NCBI RefSeq assembly: GCF_018474025.1
Contig: NZ_JAHCTA010000001.1
Coordinates: forward strand, 1 to 64,000
Length of the DNA stretch: 64,000 bases
Reading direction: 5' to 3'
Source: Alteromonas oceanisediminis
GTDB taxonomy: Bacteria; Pseudomonadota; Gammaproteobacteria; Enterobacterales; Alteromonadaceae
A model generated the notes under the pieces. That model was not told the origin of the DNA. It was given only the letters and a program-made list of their open reading frames with translations, and ran no database searches. A program made the translations under genes and the position numbers. Shown piece after piece: positions 16,634 through 27,589 of the stretch; the first letter of the stretch is position 1; each line of letters starts with the position of its first letter.

Positions 16634-18649
16634 TTATGATAACGCGACAACCTGCTTGCGAAGCTGCTCAACTTCGTCGCGCAAACCAGCGGCTTTCTCG
16701 AATTCCAATTCACGTGCATACTCAAACATTTGCTTTTCAAGCTCAGCCACACGCTCCATTAACTGTGTCGCGTTCATTGCCTGATACGTTTTTTCTTTTT
16801 CAGCAACTTTACGCAATTTGATTTTACCCGAGGCAGGATGCGCGGTCCCACCTAAGTCCATGATGTCAGTGATAGGCTTATTCAGCCGCATTGGCACCAC
16901 ATTGTTTTCTTCGTTAAACGCTATCTGCTTGGCGCGGCGACGCTCTGTTTCGTCTATCGCTCGTTGCATACTGCCCGTTATTTTATCGGCATACATAATG
17001 GCTTTGCCATTGATATGACGCGCGGCTCGGCCAATGGTTTGGATCAGTGATTTCTCGGCGCGTAGAAATCCTTCCTTATCGGCGTCGAGTATCGCCACCA
17101 GCGACACTTCAGGCATGTCCAAGCCTTCCCGTAGTAAGTTAATTCCCACCAGTACATCAAACTTACCTAAGCGTAAATCACGAATAATTTCAATTCGTTC
17201 AACGGTATCGATGTCGGAGTGTAAATAACGCACTTTAACGCCGTGCTCGTTCAGGTACTCACTGAGATCCTCTGCCATGCGCTTAGTCAGCGTGGTAATC
17301 AACACACGCTCATCCAATTCAACGCGTTTAGCGATTTCAGACAGTACGTCGTCAACTTGAGTGGCAACCGGCCGAATCTCCAGCACGGGGTCAAGCAACC
17401 CGGTCGGACGCACAACCTGCTCGACCACATCCTCACCACAGCGTTCCAATTCGTACTTGCCGGGGGTTGCCGACACGTAAATGGTTTGCGGCGAGATATG
17501 TTCGAACTCTTCAAACTTGAGCGGACGATTATCCAACGCCGAAGGCAATCGAAAACCGTATTCAACTAAGGTTTCTTTGCGCGAGCGATCCCCCTTGTAC
17601 ATCGCGCCAATCTGAGACACGGTGACATGAGACTCATCGATGAAAAGCAACCCGTCGGCAGGAAAATAATCCAATAAGGTTGGGGGCGGTTCACCCGGCG
17701 CCCGACCCGACAAGTAACGAGAGTAATTCTCAATACCTGAGCAATAACCCAGCTCCAGCATCATCTCAATATCGAACTGAGTACGCTGTGATATCCGCTG
17801 CTCCTCGAGTAACTTCATATTATCTTTGAGTTGTGTTTTACGCTCGTTCAGCTCGGCCTTTATTGAATCAACGGCATTGAGGATTTTTTCTCTTGGTGTG
17901 ACGTAGTGCGTCTTTGGAAAAATGGTAGTACGCACAACTTCTTTATCCAGTGCACCGGTTAACGGATCGAAAATACTGATCTTATCGATTTCTTCGTCAA
18001 ACAATTCCACACGCACCGCATGCTTTTCAGAATCGGCCGGGTAAATGTCAATGACATCACCACGCACTCGAAAACTTCCGCGCTCAAAAGCAATGTCATT
18101 GCGTTTGTATTGCAGCTCCGCCAGACGACGCAGAATATCGCGCTGATCCATCGTGTCGCCTTTACGCAAATGCAATAACATTTTCATATATGATTCAGGA
18201 TCGCCCAAGCCATAGATCGCTGAAACACTGGCAATAATCACAACGTCCCGACGCTCCATCAACGCTTTTGTGGCAGACAAGCGCATTTGCTCAATATGGT
18301 CGTTTATCGACGCATCTTTCTCGATAAACGTGTCAGTAGTTGGTACGTAGGCTTCAGGCTGGTAATAATCGTAGTAAGAAACAAAATACTCAACCGCGTT
18401 GTGAGGAAAAAAATCTTTCATTTCACCATATAGCTGTGCAGCTAAGGTCTTATTATGCGCCAGAATCAAGGTGGGTCGCTGTACGTTGGCAATAATATTC
18501 GCCATGGTAAAGGTTTTACCCGAACCGGTGACACCGAGCAGGGTTTGCGTGGCTAACCCATCATTGAGACCTTCAGTAAGTGCATTTATCGCGGTAGGCT
18601 GATCGCCTGCCGGTTGATACTGTGAAACGAGTTGAAACTCACGGCTCAT
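16634..18649 (-). CDS. uvrB: excinuclease ABC subunit B
   Basis: A 671-aa damage-recognition helicase of nucleotide excision repair; it loads with UvrA and recruits UvrC. Walker A GVTGSGKT (39-46), the beta-hairpin that probes the lesion ([21 protein letters not shown], beginning near 92), DESH box and motif [11 protein letters not shown] are present. The C-terminal UVR domain ends with [18 protein letters not shown]. Length equals E. coli UvrB. It starts 7 bp after the MATE gene stop, so it probably shares its transcript. I see no SOS box (CTG-N10-CAG) at the junction. Confidence 0.97.
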   Translation of the reverse strand: MSREFQLVSQYQPAGDQPTAINALTEGLNDGLATQTLLGVTGSGKTFTMANIIANVQRPTLILAHNKTLAAQLYGEMKDFFPHNAVEYFVSYYDYYQPEAYVPTTDTFIEKDASINDHIEQMRLSATKALMERRDVVIIASVSAIYGLGDPESYMKMLLHLRKGDTMDQRDILRRLAELQYKRNDIAFERGSFRVRGDVIDIYPADSEKHAVRVELFDEEIDKISIFDPLTGALDKEVVRTTIFPKTHYVTPREKILNAVDSIKAELNERKTQLKDNMKLLEEQRISQRTQFDIEMMLELGYCSGIENYSRYLSGRAPGEPPPTLLDYFPADGLLFIDESHVTVSQIGAMYKGDRSRKETLVEYGFRLPSALDNRPLKFEEFEHISPQTIYVSATPGKYELERCGEDVVEQVVRPTGLLDPVLEIRPVATQVDDVLSEIAKRVELDERVLITTLTKRMAEDLSEYLNEHGVKVRYLHSDIDTVERIEIIRDLRLGKFDVLVGINLLREGLDMPEVSLVAILDADKEGFLRAEKSLIQTIGRAARHINGKAIMYADKITGSMQRAIDETERRRAKQIAFNEENNVVPMRLNKPITDIMDLGGTAHPASGKIKLRKVAEKEKTYQAMNATQLMERVAELEKQMFEYARELEFEKAAGLRDEVEQLRKQVVALS

Positions 18650-18656
18650 AACTATC

Positions 18657-20120
18657 CTATTGCTCTATTGCGGTGGCGTTTTGGATATCGCGCAAGATAG
18701 TGCGTCTAAACCAAACGAATGAAACACTCGCCATCAAGAGATTGGCCAGTACCCCTCCCCAAAACATGCCTTCTAGATTATACAGTAAACTTCCTACGTA
18801 GGAGATGGGCACAAAGAATATAAACAAACGGATAATACTCAACACCAACCCCGACATGGGTTTGTGCATTGCATTAAACGACGAATTGGTCAGTATCACC
18901 ACGCCCTGTAAACCATAGCCTAAGGGTACTATCATCAGGAATAATTGGATCAAGGCCGCCACCTGCGCGTCATCGGTAAAGGCGGCCGCAATGAAAGGTG
19001 ACAATAACCACATAATAAAAAATACGCCCAACTGCCAGAACATCACAAATTTAATGGATAACGAATACGCCTCTCTAACCCGATGGATATGGCCAGCCCC
19101 AAAGTTCTGACTGACTAAGGGCGGTAACGACATCGACAATGCCAAGACGACGATGCTTGCCATCGACTCAAGCCGATTACCTACGCCCCACGCGGCCACT
19201 GCCCCAGCTCCATAGGCAGCCACTAGCTTAGTCATAATTCCCCCCGCGATGGGGGTCAACATATTTGCGCCTGCTGCTGGCAAGCCAATTTTTAACACGC
19301 CTGCACTACTGCGTTTGAGTTCAGTCCAGTTCAGCAACCGAGGTTCTATGAGTTTTCGCTGAACAGCGAGCAAATACAAAATCCATACGACACTGATACC
19401 CCAAGCCACCATCGTCGCCACAGCAGCACCTTGGATCCCCATCGCCGGAACAGGCCCCCAGCCGAAAATCAGTAGCGGATCGAGTGCTGCATTAATGCCC
19501 CCTCCTGCCGCCATGATCAAGCTTGGCGTTTTAGTATCTCCGGATGCGCGTAAAATGCTATTCCCTACCATGGGAATTGCTAAGAACACCCCGGCAACGT
19601 ACCACACGATCATATAATCATAAATGTACGGCATCAGGAGTTCAGAAGCGCCTAACCAGTGAAAAACGGGCTGAATAGTGATTGCGCCGATAATGGCGAG
19701 CACACCGACCAACAGCGCCGACAAAATTAAAGCGCCTGTACCGGTTTCCTTAGCGTGCGTTTCATCTCCGCTCCCCAGATAACGCCCGATGATGGCTGAC
19801 GTCCCGATCCCTAACCCAATATTCAGACTAATTAGCGTAAAAGTCACTGGGAACGTAAAACTGATTGCTGCCAGTTGCTGCGTACCTAACAGGCTGACAA
19901 AAAACGTGTCCACTAATCCAAATGTCATCAACATGATCATGCCGTAGATCATTGGGATCGTCATCTTGCGCAACGTGGTGGGAATATCGGCTGCCAGTAA
20001 GTCTCGTCGTTGTGTTTTTTTTGTTTGGACAGTCACGCCTGTTCTCAATGAGTGGTTCGCTGCTGCACAATCGCAACAGCCAGTGAATAATACCAAGTTT
20101 TCAGCCCATCGCTTAATCAC
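18657..20120 (-). CDS. MATE family multidrug/Na+ efflux transporter
   Basis: An up-to-487-aa polytopic protein with twelve predicted helices in two homologous halves, each opening with the MATE motif region ([23 protein letters not shown] in the first; [34 protein letters not shown] in the second). It probably exports drugs or metabolites by cation antiport. The true start is uncertain: the first 28 residues are cysteine-rich and unlike the family. A GTG at 20036 giving [14 protein letters not shown] is more plausible than ATG at 20120. It lies directly upstream of uvrB. Confidence 0.85.
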   Translation of the reverse strand: MIKRWAENLVLFTGCCDCAAANHSLRTGVTVQTKKTQRRDLLAADIPTTLRKMTIPMIYGMIMLMTFGLVDTFFVSLLGTQQLAAISFTFPVTFTLISLNIGLGIGTSAIIGRYLGSGDETHAKETGTGALILSALLVGVLAIIGAITIQPVFHWLGASELLMPYIYDYMIVWYVAGVFLAIPMVGNSILRASGDTKTPSLIMAAGGGINAALDPLLIFGWGPVPAMGIQGAAVATMVAWGISVVWILYLLAVQRKLIEPRLLNWTELKRSSAGVLKIGLPAAGANMLTPIAGGIMTKLVAAYGAGAVAAWGVGNRLESMASIVVLALSMSLPPLVSQNFGAGHIHRVREAYSLSIKFVMFWQLGVFFIMWLLSPFIAAAFTDDAQVAALIQLFLMIVPLGYGLQGVVILTNSSFNAMHKPMSGLVLSIIRLFIFFVPISYVGSLLYNLEGMFWGGVLANLLMASVSFVWFRRTILRDIQNATAIEQ

Positions 20121-20563
20121 ATTTTAAGCTTTATCAGGACGTAAAAATCTTTTGCAGTCTATGGCTGTGTTGTGAGCCACAAGCCACCTTATCGACTTAA
20201 ACGCTCACCGCCATCTTTTTTCGTCGAACTCACTGCATTAACGGAACAGTGGTTGTGAAAAAGACAAAGTGTCACTTTTCAGATACGCAAGTTACCCACA
20301 GCGAGCGTCAATCCGTTGGCGTGCATTGCACAGAATGTCAGCAAAAAACGCATAAATTGCGCCTTTATCAAACGATTAGCGGAAATAACACACAGGCAAT
20401 GAGAGCGATCTACAAACTTGCAACCATTTCAATAGCTAAAAAGCCCAAAACGGATAAACCACTGTTTTACCTGAGTAAATTATATTTTTTCAGTTTTTAA
20501 CAAGCTTTCCTATTGACACTGAAACGAAGATTTGAAGCACCGTTCCGCGTCATTATTCACAGA

Positions 20564-20588
20564 GTTATCCACAGAAATAGTGGATAAC
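20564..20588. promoter_or_regulatory. inverted pair of DnaA boxes
   Basis: GTTATCCAC (20564-20572) and its exact inverse GTGGATAAC (20580-20588) are separated by 7 bp. The left one continues as TTATCCACA, the DnaA consensus; the right is one base off at the last position. A near-perfect inverted pair so close together is unlikely by chance. Its role here, away from oriC genes, is unknown. Confidence 0.65.
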
Positions 20589-20595
20589 TATAAAA

Positions 20596-20641
20596 ACCTA
20601 ATAAAACCGCCATGTTAACGGCAGTTGGTTATTTATTAGGT
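20596..20641. repeat. 46-nt nested stem-loop
   Basis: Outer arms ACCTAATAAA (20596-20605) and TTTATTAGGT (20632-20641) pair perfectly. An inner GCC/GGC stem closes a loop containing GTTAAC. It starts 8 bp after the DnaA-box pair. It could be an RNA hairpin or a protein-binding palindrome; no T-run follows, so it is not an obvious terminator. Confidence 0.6.
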
Positions 20642-20896
20642 AAGTCACCACTAACCGTTGTAGCGGCAGAGAACCATGACACTTTTGTGAATCACTGACA
20701 ATAAGTACAGTAGTCAACGCATTTTTAATAACTTTTAGTTAGGTGAAATGAAATATGATGGTTATTTTAGAATTAGTTTACAGTCCAACTACCTGCGATC
20801 AATTCTAAATCGATACCGTCAATTTGCATTCTTGCACTAGAGTGATGTTAGTTTGAGCGATTCACAAATTAATTACTAAAATAGGCATAAGGGCTG

Positions 20897-20925
20897 TTGA
20901 CACTGCCATCGATGCTCATTAATAT
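20897..20925 (+). promoter_or_regulatory. sigma-70 promoter of tRNA-Asn
   Basis: Perfect -35 TTGACA (20897-20902), 17-bp spacer, and -10 TAATAT (20920-20925), followed by a GC-rich discriminator (CGCGTCC). It lies 21 bp before the mature tRNA, the arrangement of a stringently controlled stable-RNA promoter. Confidence 0.88.
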
Positions 20926-20946
20926 TCGCGTCCGTTGAAAAGCCGG

Positions 20947-21023
20947 TCCCCCTTAGCTCAGTTGGTTAGAGCGACGGACTGTTAATCCGCAGGTCCCCCG
21001 TTCGAGTCGGGGAGGGGGAGCCA
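20947..21023 (+). tRNA. tRNA-Asn (anticodon GTT)
   Basis: A 77-nt gene including encoded CCA. The acceptor stem TCCCCCT pairs with AGGGGGA, the discriminator is G, and the D-arm is TAGCTCAGTTGGTTAGAGC. The anticodon stem-loop GGACTGTTAATCC carries GTT, and the T-arm has GTTCGAGTC. All stems fold. Asn tRNAs with GTT are substrates for queuosine, which ties in with queC/queE in this window. Confidence 0.97.
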
Positions 21024-21219
21024 CTTTACTGCTGGCTCGCGCGTTATCATTCCTCATCTATTTCAAAATAATAACCTTAGATTTATCAAGTTGTTAATTG
21101 GCACATAAACAGCGATAATTAGCCATATCATTTGCTTGTTTGCAAACGCTAAAAACACGTTTAACGTAGCGCAAAGCCTTTTGGGGCGCATTGAATTGAA
21201 AATCGATATTGCATATTAG

Positions 21220-21801
21220 ATGACAGATTTCCTACTTCTGCTGGTCAGCACCGTTTTGGTGAACAATTTTGTACTGGTCAAGTTTCTTGGGCTTTGCCCC
21301 TTCATGGGTGTGTCTGGCAAGCTTGAAACTGCCATTGGAATGTCAATGGCCACAACGTTTGTACTCACCATTGCCTCGGTATCGAGCTATTTAGTGGAAA
21401 CCTACGTTTTAATGCCGCTAGGTATCGAATATTTGCGCACGCTCAGTTTCATACTCGTCATCGCGGTGGTTGTACAATTTACGGAAATGGTTGTGCATAA
21501 AACCAGCCCGACTTTGTACCGTCTTTTAGGTATTTTCTTACCGCTTATTACTACCAACTGCGCTGTGCTGGGCGTGGCTTTGCTGAATGTTACTGAGCAG
21601 CACACCTTTATGCAGTCTATTTTTTATGGTTTCGGTGCCGCACTCGGATTTAGTCTGGTCTTGATCCTGTTTGCCGCGATGCGTGAACGTCTCGCGGCGG
21701 CAGATGTACCTGCCCCGTTTAAAGGCGCATCAATTGGCATGATAACCGCCGGGCTCATGTCACTGGCTTTTATGGGCTTTGTCGGTTTGGTGAAGTTTTA
21801 A
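21220..21801 (+). CDS. rsxA: Rnf electron transport complex subunit A
   Basis: A 193-aa inner-membrane protein with six helices. It is part of the Rnf/Rsx complex, which moves electrons between NADH and ferredoxin coupled to sodium (or proton) transport, and in E. coli reduces the SoxR sensor. Family blocks [19 protein letters not shown] and [17 protein letters not shown] contain the cysteines (C26, C113 region) that sit at the half-sites of the RnfA/E intramembrane [2Fe-2S] cluster. It is the first gene of the six-gene operon and overlaps rsxB by one base. Confidence 0.96.
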   Translation: MTDFLLLLVSTVLVNNFVLVKFLGLCPFMGVSGKLETAIGMSMATTFVLTIASVSSYLVETYVLMPLGIEYLRTLSFILVIAVVVQFTEMVVHKTSPTLYRLLGIFLPLITTNCAVLGVALLNVTEQHTFMQSIFYGFGAALGFSLVLILFAAMRERLAAADVPAPFKGASIGMITAGLMSLAFMGFVGLVKF

Positions 21802-22367
21802 TGCTGTTTTATGCCCTTCTCTCCATCGGCGCATTGGCATTGCTATTTGGCGCAATCCTTGGCTATTCGGCAATCCGTTTCCGCGTTGAGAGTGACCCCT
21901 TAGTTGAACAAATAGACAGTATCCTGCCGCAAACGCAATGTGGTCAATGTGGCTACCCTGGCTGTAAACCCTATGCAGAGGCAATAGCGAATGGCGATGA
22001 CATCAACAAGTGCCCTCCCGGTGGTGAAGCAACCATTAAGCAATTGGCTGAACTTATGGGGGTGGAACCCAAACCTCTTGACGCTGCGCATGGCGTAGAA
22101 GATGTTAAAAAAGTCGCGTTTATCCGTGAAGATGAGTGCATTGGCTGTACCAAGTGTATCCAAGCTTGCCCGGTCGACGCGATCCTGGGTGCTGCGAAAC
22201 AAATGCATACGGTTATTGTTGATGAGTGCACTGGATGCGACTTGTGTGTTGAACCTTGCCCAGTCGATTGTATCGACATGGTTCCGCTAGAGCCTACTGC
22301 CCAATCGTGGAAATGGGACTTAAACAACACGCCCGCTGGCGACATTCCGATTAAAATGGTGTCTTAA
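21801..22367 (+). CDS. rsxB: Rnf electron transport complex subunit B (iron-sulfur protein)
   Basis: A 188-aa subunit with one N-terminal membrane helix, an Fe4 cluster motif (CGQCGYPGC with a later CPPGG) and two ferredoxin-type [4Fe-4S] motifs, [12 protein letters not shown] and [12 protein letters not shown]. It is the electron entry/exit point toward ferredoxin. The ATG overlaps the rsxA stop (TAATG), so translation is coupled. All cluster cysteines are present. Confidence 0.97.
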   Translation: MLFYALLSIGALALLFGAILGYSAIRFRVESDPLVEQIDSILPQTQCGQCGYPGCKPYAEAIANGDDINKCPPGGEATIKQLAELMGVEPKPLDAAHGVEDVKKVAFIREDECIGCTKCIQACPVDAILGAAKQMHTVIVDECTGCDLCVEPCPVDCIDMVPLEPTAQSWKWDLNNTPAGDIPIKMVS

Positions 22368-22373
22368 CGGGTT

Positions 22374-24311
22374 ATGAATACATTGTATGAAGCCGTCATT
22401 GAACGGTTGGATCAAAATAATTTGTGGCAATTCCCCGGTGGCGTACATCCGCCGGGACAGAAAGAACGCTCCAACACTCAGCCGATTCAGCGCATGTCGA
22501 TACCGGAAGTGCTTTATGTGCCGGTAAAACAACACACGGGTGTGGAAGGCGACATCATTGTCACCGTGGGCGAGTCGGTATTAAAAGGTCAGCCTTTGAC
22601 CCGCAGCAGCCTGCCATTTGCAGTGCCAGTGCATGCACCGACCTCAGGTAAGATCACCGAAATAACGCCTCAGCCTAGCGCTCACCCGAGCGGCGTGCCC
22701 GAAATGGCCATTACCTTAGTCCCTGATGGCAACGACACCTGCGCAATGCTCAAACCGTTGTCACAATATCAGCAACTCCCCAAGAGTACAGTGATCGAAG
22801 CCATTTGTGATGCTGGGATCAGTGGCCTTGGCGGTGCTGGCTTTCCAACACACATTAAAGTTTCCCCCACTAAGCCTATTGATTTTTTAATCATCAACGG
22901 GATTGAATGCGAACCTTACATCAGCTCCGATGACCGATTGATGCGTGAGCACGCTTGGCAGATCCGTCAAGGTATCGATGTGTTAAATTATCTCATTGAG
23001 CCCAAGTGCATCATCGTAGCGGTGGAAGATAATAAACCTCAGGCGATTGAAGCGTTAACAATTGCATGCCAAGACAGCGAACATTACCGCGTGGTGAGCG
23101 TTCCAACGGTGTATCCCGCTGGCGGCGAGAAACAGCTTGTTCAGGTACTGACTGGCCGCGAAATACCGCGCAAAGGCCTACCTGCGGATGTGGGTTGCGT
23201 GATGTTCAATGTCGGTACGTGCTATGCGATTGCCGACGCTATTTTCAGTGGTAAGCCGTTAACAGAGCGCGTAGTCACCATTACCGGCAGTGCCATTGAA
23301 GAGCCTCAAAACGTCTGGGCGATGTTGGGTACACCGGTGCTGCACTTACTCACTCACGCGGGTTATTTGCCTCACAAGCAACAAGAGCAGCATGTGATCA
23401 TGGGCGGCCCGATGATGGGATTCACCGTCACTCGTTTAACCGTACCTGTGGTTAAGATCACAAACTGTTTGCTAGTACCTGCTAAAAATGAACTACCCGC
23501 CCCTGAGGATGAACGCGCGTGCATTCGCTGCGGGTTTTGTGCAGATGTTTGCCCCGCTACCCTGCTGCCTCAACAGTTGTATTGGTACAGCAAATCCAAA
23601 GAGTATGACAACGCAGAAGAGTATAACCTGTTCGATTGTATAGAGTGTGGAGCCTGCGCCTATGTCTGCCCCAGTGAAATTCCGTTGGTGCACTATTATC
23701 GTAAAGCCAAGGCTGATATACGCAATCTCCGTGATGAGAAAGACAAATCTGATAAGGCCAAAGCGCGCTTCGAAGCACGTAAAGCCCGGTTGTTAGCCGA
23801 AAAAGAAGCCCGTGAAGAAAAACACCGGTTGGCAGCGCAAGCGCGTAAACAGGCGATGGAAAAATCTGACAGTGGCGCGAAAGACAAGATTGCAGCGGCA
23901 TTAGCCAGAGCGAAAGCCAAGAAATCCCAATCTACTGAAAATAGTGAATCGCCTCAAAGCACTGCCCAAGAGAAGAAGGCGCAGGTGCAAGCTGCCGTTG
24001 CCCGAGCAAAAGCCAAAAAAGCACAAACCGCCCAAAACGAAACAACGAGTGCGGATAAAAAAGCGCAAGTACAAGCCGCCGTTGTCCGAGCAAAAGCCAA
24101 AAAAGCACAAACCGCCCAAAACGAAACAACGAGTGCGGATAAAAAGCCCGATGCTGACACCGCTTCGAATAACAAAACGTCAGGTACTCAGGTTCAGGAT
24201 CAACCAGAGATGAGTGATGCCGAGCGACAAAAACGTGAAAAAATCGCTCAAGCCATTGCTCGCGCAAAAGCGCGTAAACTCAATCAACAAAATTCCAGCG
24301 GCGACTCATGA
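22374..24311 (+). CDS. rsxC: Rnf electron transport complex subunit C
   Basis: A 645-aa peripheral subunit that oxidises NADH. It has an N-terminal barrel-sandwich-like domain, the flavin/NADH-binding [10 protein letters not shown] region (about 150-170), and two [4Fe-4S] motifs [12 protein letters not shown] and [12 protein letters not shown] (about 382-430). After about residue 445 comes a long Ala/Lys-rich, coiled-coil-like tail, which is variable in this family. Two of its 28-residue units are nearly identical (see the repeat at 23973-24140). The final codons overlap rsxD by 4 bp. The catalytic part appears intact. Confidence 0.96.
   Translation: MNTLYEAVIERLDQNNLWQFPGGVHPPGQKERSNTQPIQRMSIPEVLYVPVKQHTGVEGDIIVTVGESVLKGQPLTRSSLPFAVPVHAPTSGKITEITPQPSAHPSGVPEMAITLVPDGNDTCAMLKPLSQYQQLPKSTVIEAICDAGISGLGGAGFPTHIKVSPTKPIDFLIINGIECEPYISSDDRLMREHAWQIRQGIDVLNYLIEPKCIIVAVEDNKPQAIEALTIACQDSEHYRVVSVPTVYPAGGEKQLVQVLTGREIPRKGLPADVGCVMFNVGTCYAIADAIFSGKPLTERVVTITGSAIEEPQNVWAMLGTPVLHLLTHAGYLPHKQQEQHVIMGGPMMGFTVTRLTVPVVKITNCLLVPAKNELPAPEDERACIRCGFCADVCPATLLPQQLYWYSKSKEYDNAEEYNLFDCIECGACAYVCPSEIPLVHYYRKAKADIRNLRDEKDKSDKAKARFEARKARLLAEKEAREEKHRLAAQARKQAMEKSDSGAKDKIAAALARAKAKKSQSTENSESPQSTAQEKKAQVQAAVARAKAKKAQTAQNETTSADKKAQVQAAVVRAKAKKAQTAQNETTSADKKPDADTASNNKTSGTQVQDQPEMSDAERQKREKIAQAIARAKARKLNQQNSSGDS
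23973..24140. repeat. 84-bp tandem duplication in rsxC
   Basis: Units 23973-24056 and 24057-24140 encode 28 residues each ([20 protein letters not shown]... ending NETTSAD) that differ at one amino acid. The last 55 or so bases are identical while the first part carries a few synonymous changes, suggesting a fairly recent in-frame duplication or gene conversion. It lengthens the Ala/Lys tail without breaking the frame. Confidence 0.92.
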
Positions 24312-25369
24312 AACTGTCACTTCGTAGCTCTCCCCACCAGCATGTTCGCCGCGACACCGGCGCAGTGATGCGGCTTGTGTGTTATGCGGCCCTACCCGGC
24401 ATTGCCGCACAAGTAGTATTTTTTGGGTGGGGAGTTATTGTTCAACTGATACTTGCTATCACAACCGCCATTTTAGCCGAAGCGGCCGTTCTGCTGTTGC
24501 GCAAGAAAAGCCTTGAACGCACGCTCAGCGATTACAGCGCCCTGCTGACTGCACTGCTATTAGCCATTAGTATTCCGCCGCTTGCGCCTTGGTGGGTCAT
24601 TGTGATTGGGAGTGTGTTCGCTATTGTGGTGGTGAAACAACTCTACGGAGGCCTCGGGTACAATATGTTTAACCCTGCAATGGCAGCCTACATCATGTTA
24701 CTGATCAGTTTTCCGGTACAAATGACACAGTGGCTTCCGCCGCAATCTATCGCCGAAAATAGTGCAAGTATCATCGACGCTGCGTCCGTCGTGTTTACCG
24801 GGTTCACGTTAGAAGGCTATAGCATTGCTCAGTTGCAGGTAAATGCAGATGGCGTGACCATGGCGACACCATTGGATTCGGTGAAAACAGCATTGCTTTC
24901 AGGGCAAACTTACTCTGAATCGCTCAATTCACCTATGTTTAATGGCGCGGCAGGTAAAGGCTGGTTGTGGGTCAGTATCGCCTATTTGGTGGGTGGTTTA
25001 GCTTTAATAAAATTACGCGTGATCAGTTGGCACATCCCAGGCAGCTTATTGCTCGCCGTCGCTGCTACAAGCTTAATGTTTTACGCCGTATCGCCGGATA
25101 ACTTCGCGTCACCGTATTTTCACCTGGTCAATGGCAGTGCCATTATTGGCGCCTTTTTTATTGCAACCGATCCTGTTTCTGCGAGCACCACTCCTCGCGG
25201 GCGAATGGTGTTTGGTGCGTTGATTGGTTTTTGGATTGTCATCATCCGCTTGTTTGGCAACTACCCCGACGCCGTGGCCTTTGCCGTCGTCATTATGAAT
25301 ATGGCAGTGCCACTTATTGATTATTACACTCAACCTCGTACTTACGGGCACAGCAGAAGGTCGCGGTAG
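24308..25369 (+). CDS. rsxD: Rnf electron transport complex subunit D
   Basis: A 353-aa membrane subunit with about ten helices that carries a covalent FMN. The attachment threonine is T187 in [10 protein letters not shown], the same position and motif as characterised RnfD proteins. [15 protein letters not shown] and [14 protein letters not shown] are further family blocks. It overlaps rsxC by 4 bp (ATGA) and is followed 4 bp later by rsxG. Confidence 0.96.
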   Translation: MKLSLRSSPHQHVRRDTGAVMRLVCYAALPGIAAQVVFFGWGVIVQLILAITTAILAEAAVLLLRKKSLERTLSDYSALLTALLLAISIPPLAPWWVIVIGSVFAIVVVKQLYGGLGYNMFNPAMAAYIMLLISFPVQMTQWLPPQSIAENSASIIDAASVVFTGFTLEGYSIAQLQVNADGVTMATPLDSVKTALLSGQTYSESLNSPMFNGAAGKGWLWVSIAYLVGGLALIKLRVISWHIPGSLLLAVAATSLMFYAVSPDNFASPYFHLVNGSAIIGAFFIATDPVSASTTPRGRMVFGALIGFWIVIIRLFGNYPDAVAFAVVIMNMAVPLIDYYTQPRTYGHSRRSR

Positions 25370-25373
25370 TAAT

Positions 25374-26033
25374 ATGTTAAGAAGTGCCTCGAAAAACGGT
25401 CTCATCCTCGCGGGTTTCGCGGTCGTCACCACAGCGCTCATTGGCTTAACCTATGTGTTTACCAAAGATACGATTGCCCAGCAGAAGCAAACTTTGCTGC
25501 GTAATACCATTGAACAAGTGATGCCAGCCAGCTACTACTCAAATGATATCGCGCAAAGCTGTTTACTTGTGTTCGACCCTGTACTTCACGCCAGCGAACC
25601 ACAACGCATTTATCAGGCACGCAATGAGGGGCAAGCGACTGGATACGTAGTCGAAACAACCGCACCCAATGGCTATAGCGGAAACATTCATCTATTAATG
25701 GGTGTGCTACTGGATGGCACGGTGACCGGCGTACGCGTGCTTGATCACAAGGAAACACCGGGGCTTGGCGATAAGATTGACCTGCGGATCAGCGACTGGA
25801 TCCTTTCCTTCAGCGGAAAACGCGTGACAGACGAGACCGCAGACGCATGGGAAGTGAAGAAAGACGGAGGTCAGTTTGACCAGTTCACTGGCGCGACTAT
25901 TACGCCGCGCGCCGTGGTGAATCAAGTTGAACGCACGGTTCTTACTGTACGATCAAATGTGCAACAATGGCTGTTATCGGGGCAGACCTGTGATAGTAAA
26001 CCCGATGAAAACATGCAGGAGCCGCAAGCATGA
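25374..26033 (+). CDS. rsxG: Rnf electron transport complex subunit G
   Basis: A 219-aa subunit with an N-terminal membrane anchor (9-28) and a periplasmic FMN-binding domain. The flavin is attached at T175 within [11 protein letters not shown], the S/T-G-A-T signature. [11 protein letters not shown] is the second conserved block. Start at 25374 (ATG after GGTAGTA) is preferred over upstream codons, since it sits just past the rsxD stop. It overlaps rsxE by 4 bp. Confidence 0.96.
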   Translation: MLRSASKNGLILAGFAVVTTALIGLTYVFTKDTIAQQKQTLLRNTIEQVMPASYYSNDIAQSCLLVFDPVLHASEPQRIYQARNEGQATGYVVETTAPNGYSGNIHLLMGVLLDGTVTGVRVLDHKETPGLGDKIDLRISDWILSFSGKRVTDETADAWEVKKDGGQFDQFTGATITPRAVVNQVERTVLTVRSNVQQWLLSGQTCDSKPDENMQEPQA

Positions 26034-26734
26034 GTGATATTAAGCAGGAAATTAACACCCTTACATGGCAAGGGCTATGGCGAAATAACCCGGCATTGGT
26101 TCAGCTCCTAGGATTATGCCCCCTTCTCGCCGTCACTGCCACCGTCACTAATGGCTTAGGGCTTGGAATAGCCACCACATTGGTATTGATAGGCTCTAAT
26201 ATCACTGTGTCGCTGGTTCGCAATATTGTACCAAATGAAATTCGTATCCCTATTTTTGTGATGGTCATCGCCGCGTTTGTAACCATTGTCGAGTTGGTAA
26301 TGAACGCCTACACCTACGAGCTATTTTTGGCGCTGGGCATATTTATTCCACTGATTGTAACTAATTGCGCAATTATCGGGCGAGCTGAAGCCTATGCATC
26401 GAAAAACCCAGTGGGGTTTGCGGCCTATGATGGTCTGAGCATGGGCTTAGGATTTACCGTCGTTTTGATTGCACTCGGTGTCGTTCGGGAAATACTCGGT
26501 TACGGTACCCTGTTCAGCGGCGCAGAATTGCTGCTAGGTGATTGGGCCAGCGTGCTCAAGATCACGCTGTTCACCACTGAAAGCCCTTTTTTACTTGCCA
26601 TATTACCGCCGGGCGCCTTTCTTGCGATGGGCTTACTAATCGCTGCTAAAAATGCACTGGATTTGCGCATTGCCAGCATCGCCAAGGTCCCATCTGAAAA
26701 ACAAGTGCAGCGTGCACGTGTCACTGCGGAATAG
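26030..26734 (+). CDS. rsxE: Rnf electron transport complex subunit E
   Basis: A 234-aa six-helix membrane subunit related to RsxA; the two form a pseudo-symmetric pair holding an intramembrane iron-sulfur cluster. Conserved blocks [17 protein letters not shown] and [19 protein letters not shown] contain the paired cysteines. It overlaps rsxG by four bases and is followed 21 bp later by nth, the standard gammaproteobacterial order rsxABCDGE-nth. Confidence 0.96.
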   Translation: MSDIKQEINTLTWQGLWRNNPALVQLLGLCPLLAVTATVTNGLGLGIATTLVLIGSNITVSLVRNIVPNEIRIPIFVMVIAAFVTIVELVMNAYTYELFLALGIFIPLIVTNCAIIGRAEAYASKNPVGFAAYDGLSMGLGFTVVLIALGVVREILGYGTLFSGAELLLGDWASVLKITLFTTESPFLLAILPPGAFLAMGLLIAAKNALDLRIASIAKVPSEKQVQRARVTAE

Positions 26735-26755
26735 CGCTGGAGCATAGGAATATCG

Positions 26756-27388
26756 ATGAACAATGCCAAACGCCGGGAAATTCTCACACGGCTGCGTGAT
26801 GCCAACCCCCATCCAACCACAGAGCTTAATTTTTCTACACCGTTTGAGTTGCTCGTTGCCGTTACACTGTCGGCGCAAGCGACAGATGTGGGTGTGAATA
26901 AGGCGACTGACAAGCTGTTTCCCGTCGCCAATACACCTGAAGCGATTTACGCGTTGGGTGTTGAAGGGCTTAAGCAATACATTAAAACGATTGGTTTGTT
27001 TAACGCCAAAGCAGAAAACGTTATCAAAGCCTGCAAAATCTTGATCGACAAACATGATTCACAAGTGCCGGAGGATCGCGAAGCACTAGAAGCGCTACCC
27101 GGGGTAGGCAGAAAAACGGCGAATGTTGTGCTCAATACGGCGTTCGGCTGGCCTACCATCGCGGTGGATACGCACATTTATCGTGTCAGTAATCGAACCA
27201 AGTTCGCGATGGGTAAAACCGTTGAAAAAGTGGAAGAAAAGCTGATAAAAGTTGTGCCCGCCGAATTCAAAATCGACGTGCATCACTGGTTGATCCTGCA
27301 TGGGCGTTACACCTGTCTAGCCCGCAAACCCCGCTGTGGTTCTTGCATCATTGAGGATTTGTGTGAGTTTAAAGACAAACTTGAGTAA
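26756..27388 (+). CDS. nth: endonuclease III
   Basis: A 210-aa DNA glycosylase/AP lyase that removes oxidised pyrimidines. The helix-hairpin-helix LPGVGRKTAN carries the catalytic lysine K120, D138 is in VDTHIYR, and the [4Fe-4S] cluster ligands are C187, C194, C197 and C203, all at the E. coli positions. It is the last gene of the rsx operon. A 233-bp stretch of its 3' half (27143-27375) recurs at 31022-31254, which suggests that this 3' end or the downstream DNA arrived by recombination. Confidence 0.97.
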   Translation: MNNAKRREILTRLRDANPHPTTELNFSTPFELLVAVTLSAQATDVGVNKATDKLFPVANTPEAIYALGVEGLKQYIKTIGLFNAKAENVIKACKILIDKHDSQVPEDREALEALPGVGRKTANVVLNTAFGWPTIAVDTHIYRVSNRTKFAMGKTVEKVEEKLIKVVPAEFKIDVHHWLILHGRYTCLARKPRCGSCIIEDLCEFKDKLE

Positions 27389-27589
27389 CAATTTGGTTGC
27401 TAAGAAAAGTCACAGCGCAGCGGTTAAAAGGCTTGGGCGAGTGGTCTACGTTATTATAAAGTTCTTCCATCCGTTATGAATTAGTCAGCGTTGTTAAAAG
27501 TGTCGCAATCACTTATTAAGATAAATTGTTCCACGCTTTTCCATACGCCTTTCTTTGGATCGTGTTACGACTTAAACAGACAAAGGACC

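Larger units (their letters stand above)
20121..20946. other. 826-bp intergenic region between the MATE gene and tRNA-Asn
   Basis: No convincing coding frame; an 83-codon frame at 20249-20500 has no ribosome site or recognisable protein. The stretch is AT-rich and contains a pair of inverted DnaA-type boxes, a 46-nt stem-loop and the tRNA promoter, listed separately. Another near-DnaA box (GTTACCCACAG) lies near 20290. It may hold a small RNA or a DnaA-binding locus. Confidence 0.6.

Noticed and set aside
20249-20500. An 83-codon open frame as a gene
   Set aside because: No ribosome site, no recognisable protein pattern, and it lies in AT-rich intergenic DNA.
20121-20946. The DnaA boxes as the chromosome origin oriC
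   Set aside because: There is only one clear inverted pair, and none of the usual origin genes (dnaA, dnaN, mnmG, mioC, rpmH) are near.
23901-24267. Several long antisense frames opposite rsxC
   Set aside because: They are produced by the Ala/Lys-rich repeat codons of rsxC and have no start signals or family features.
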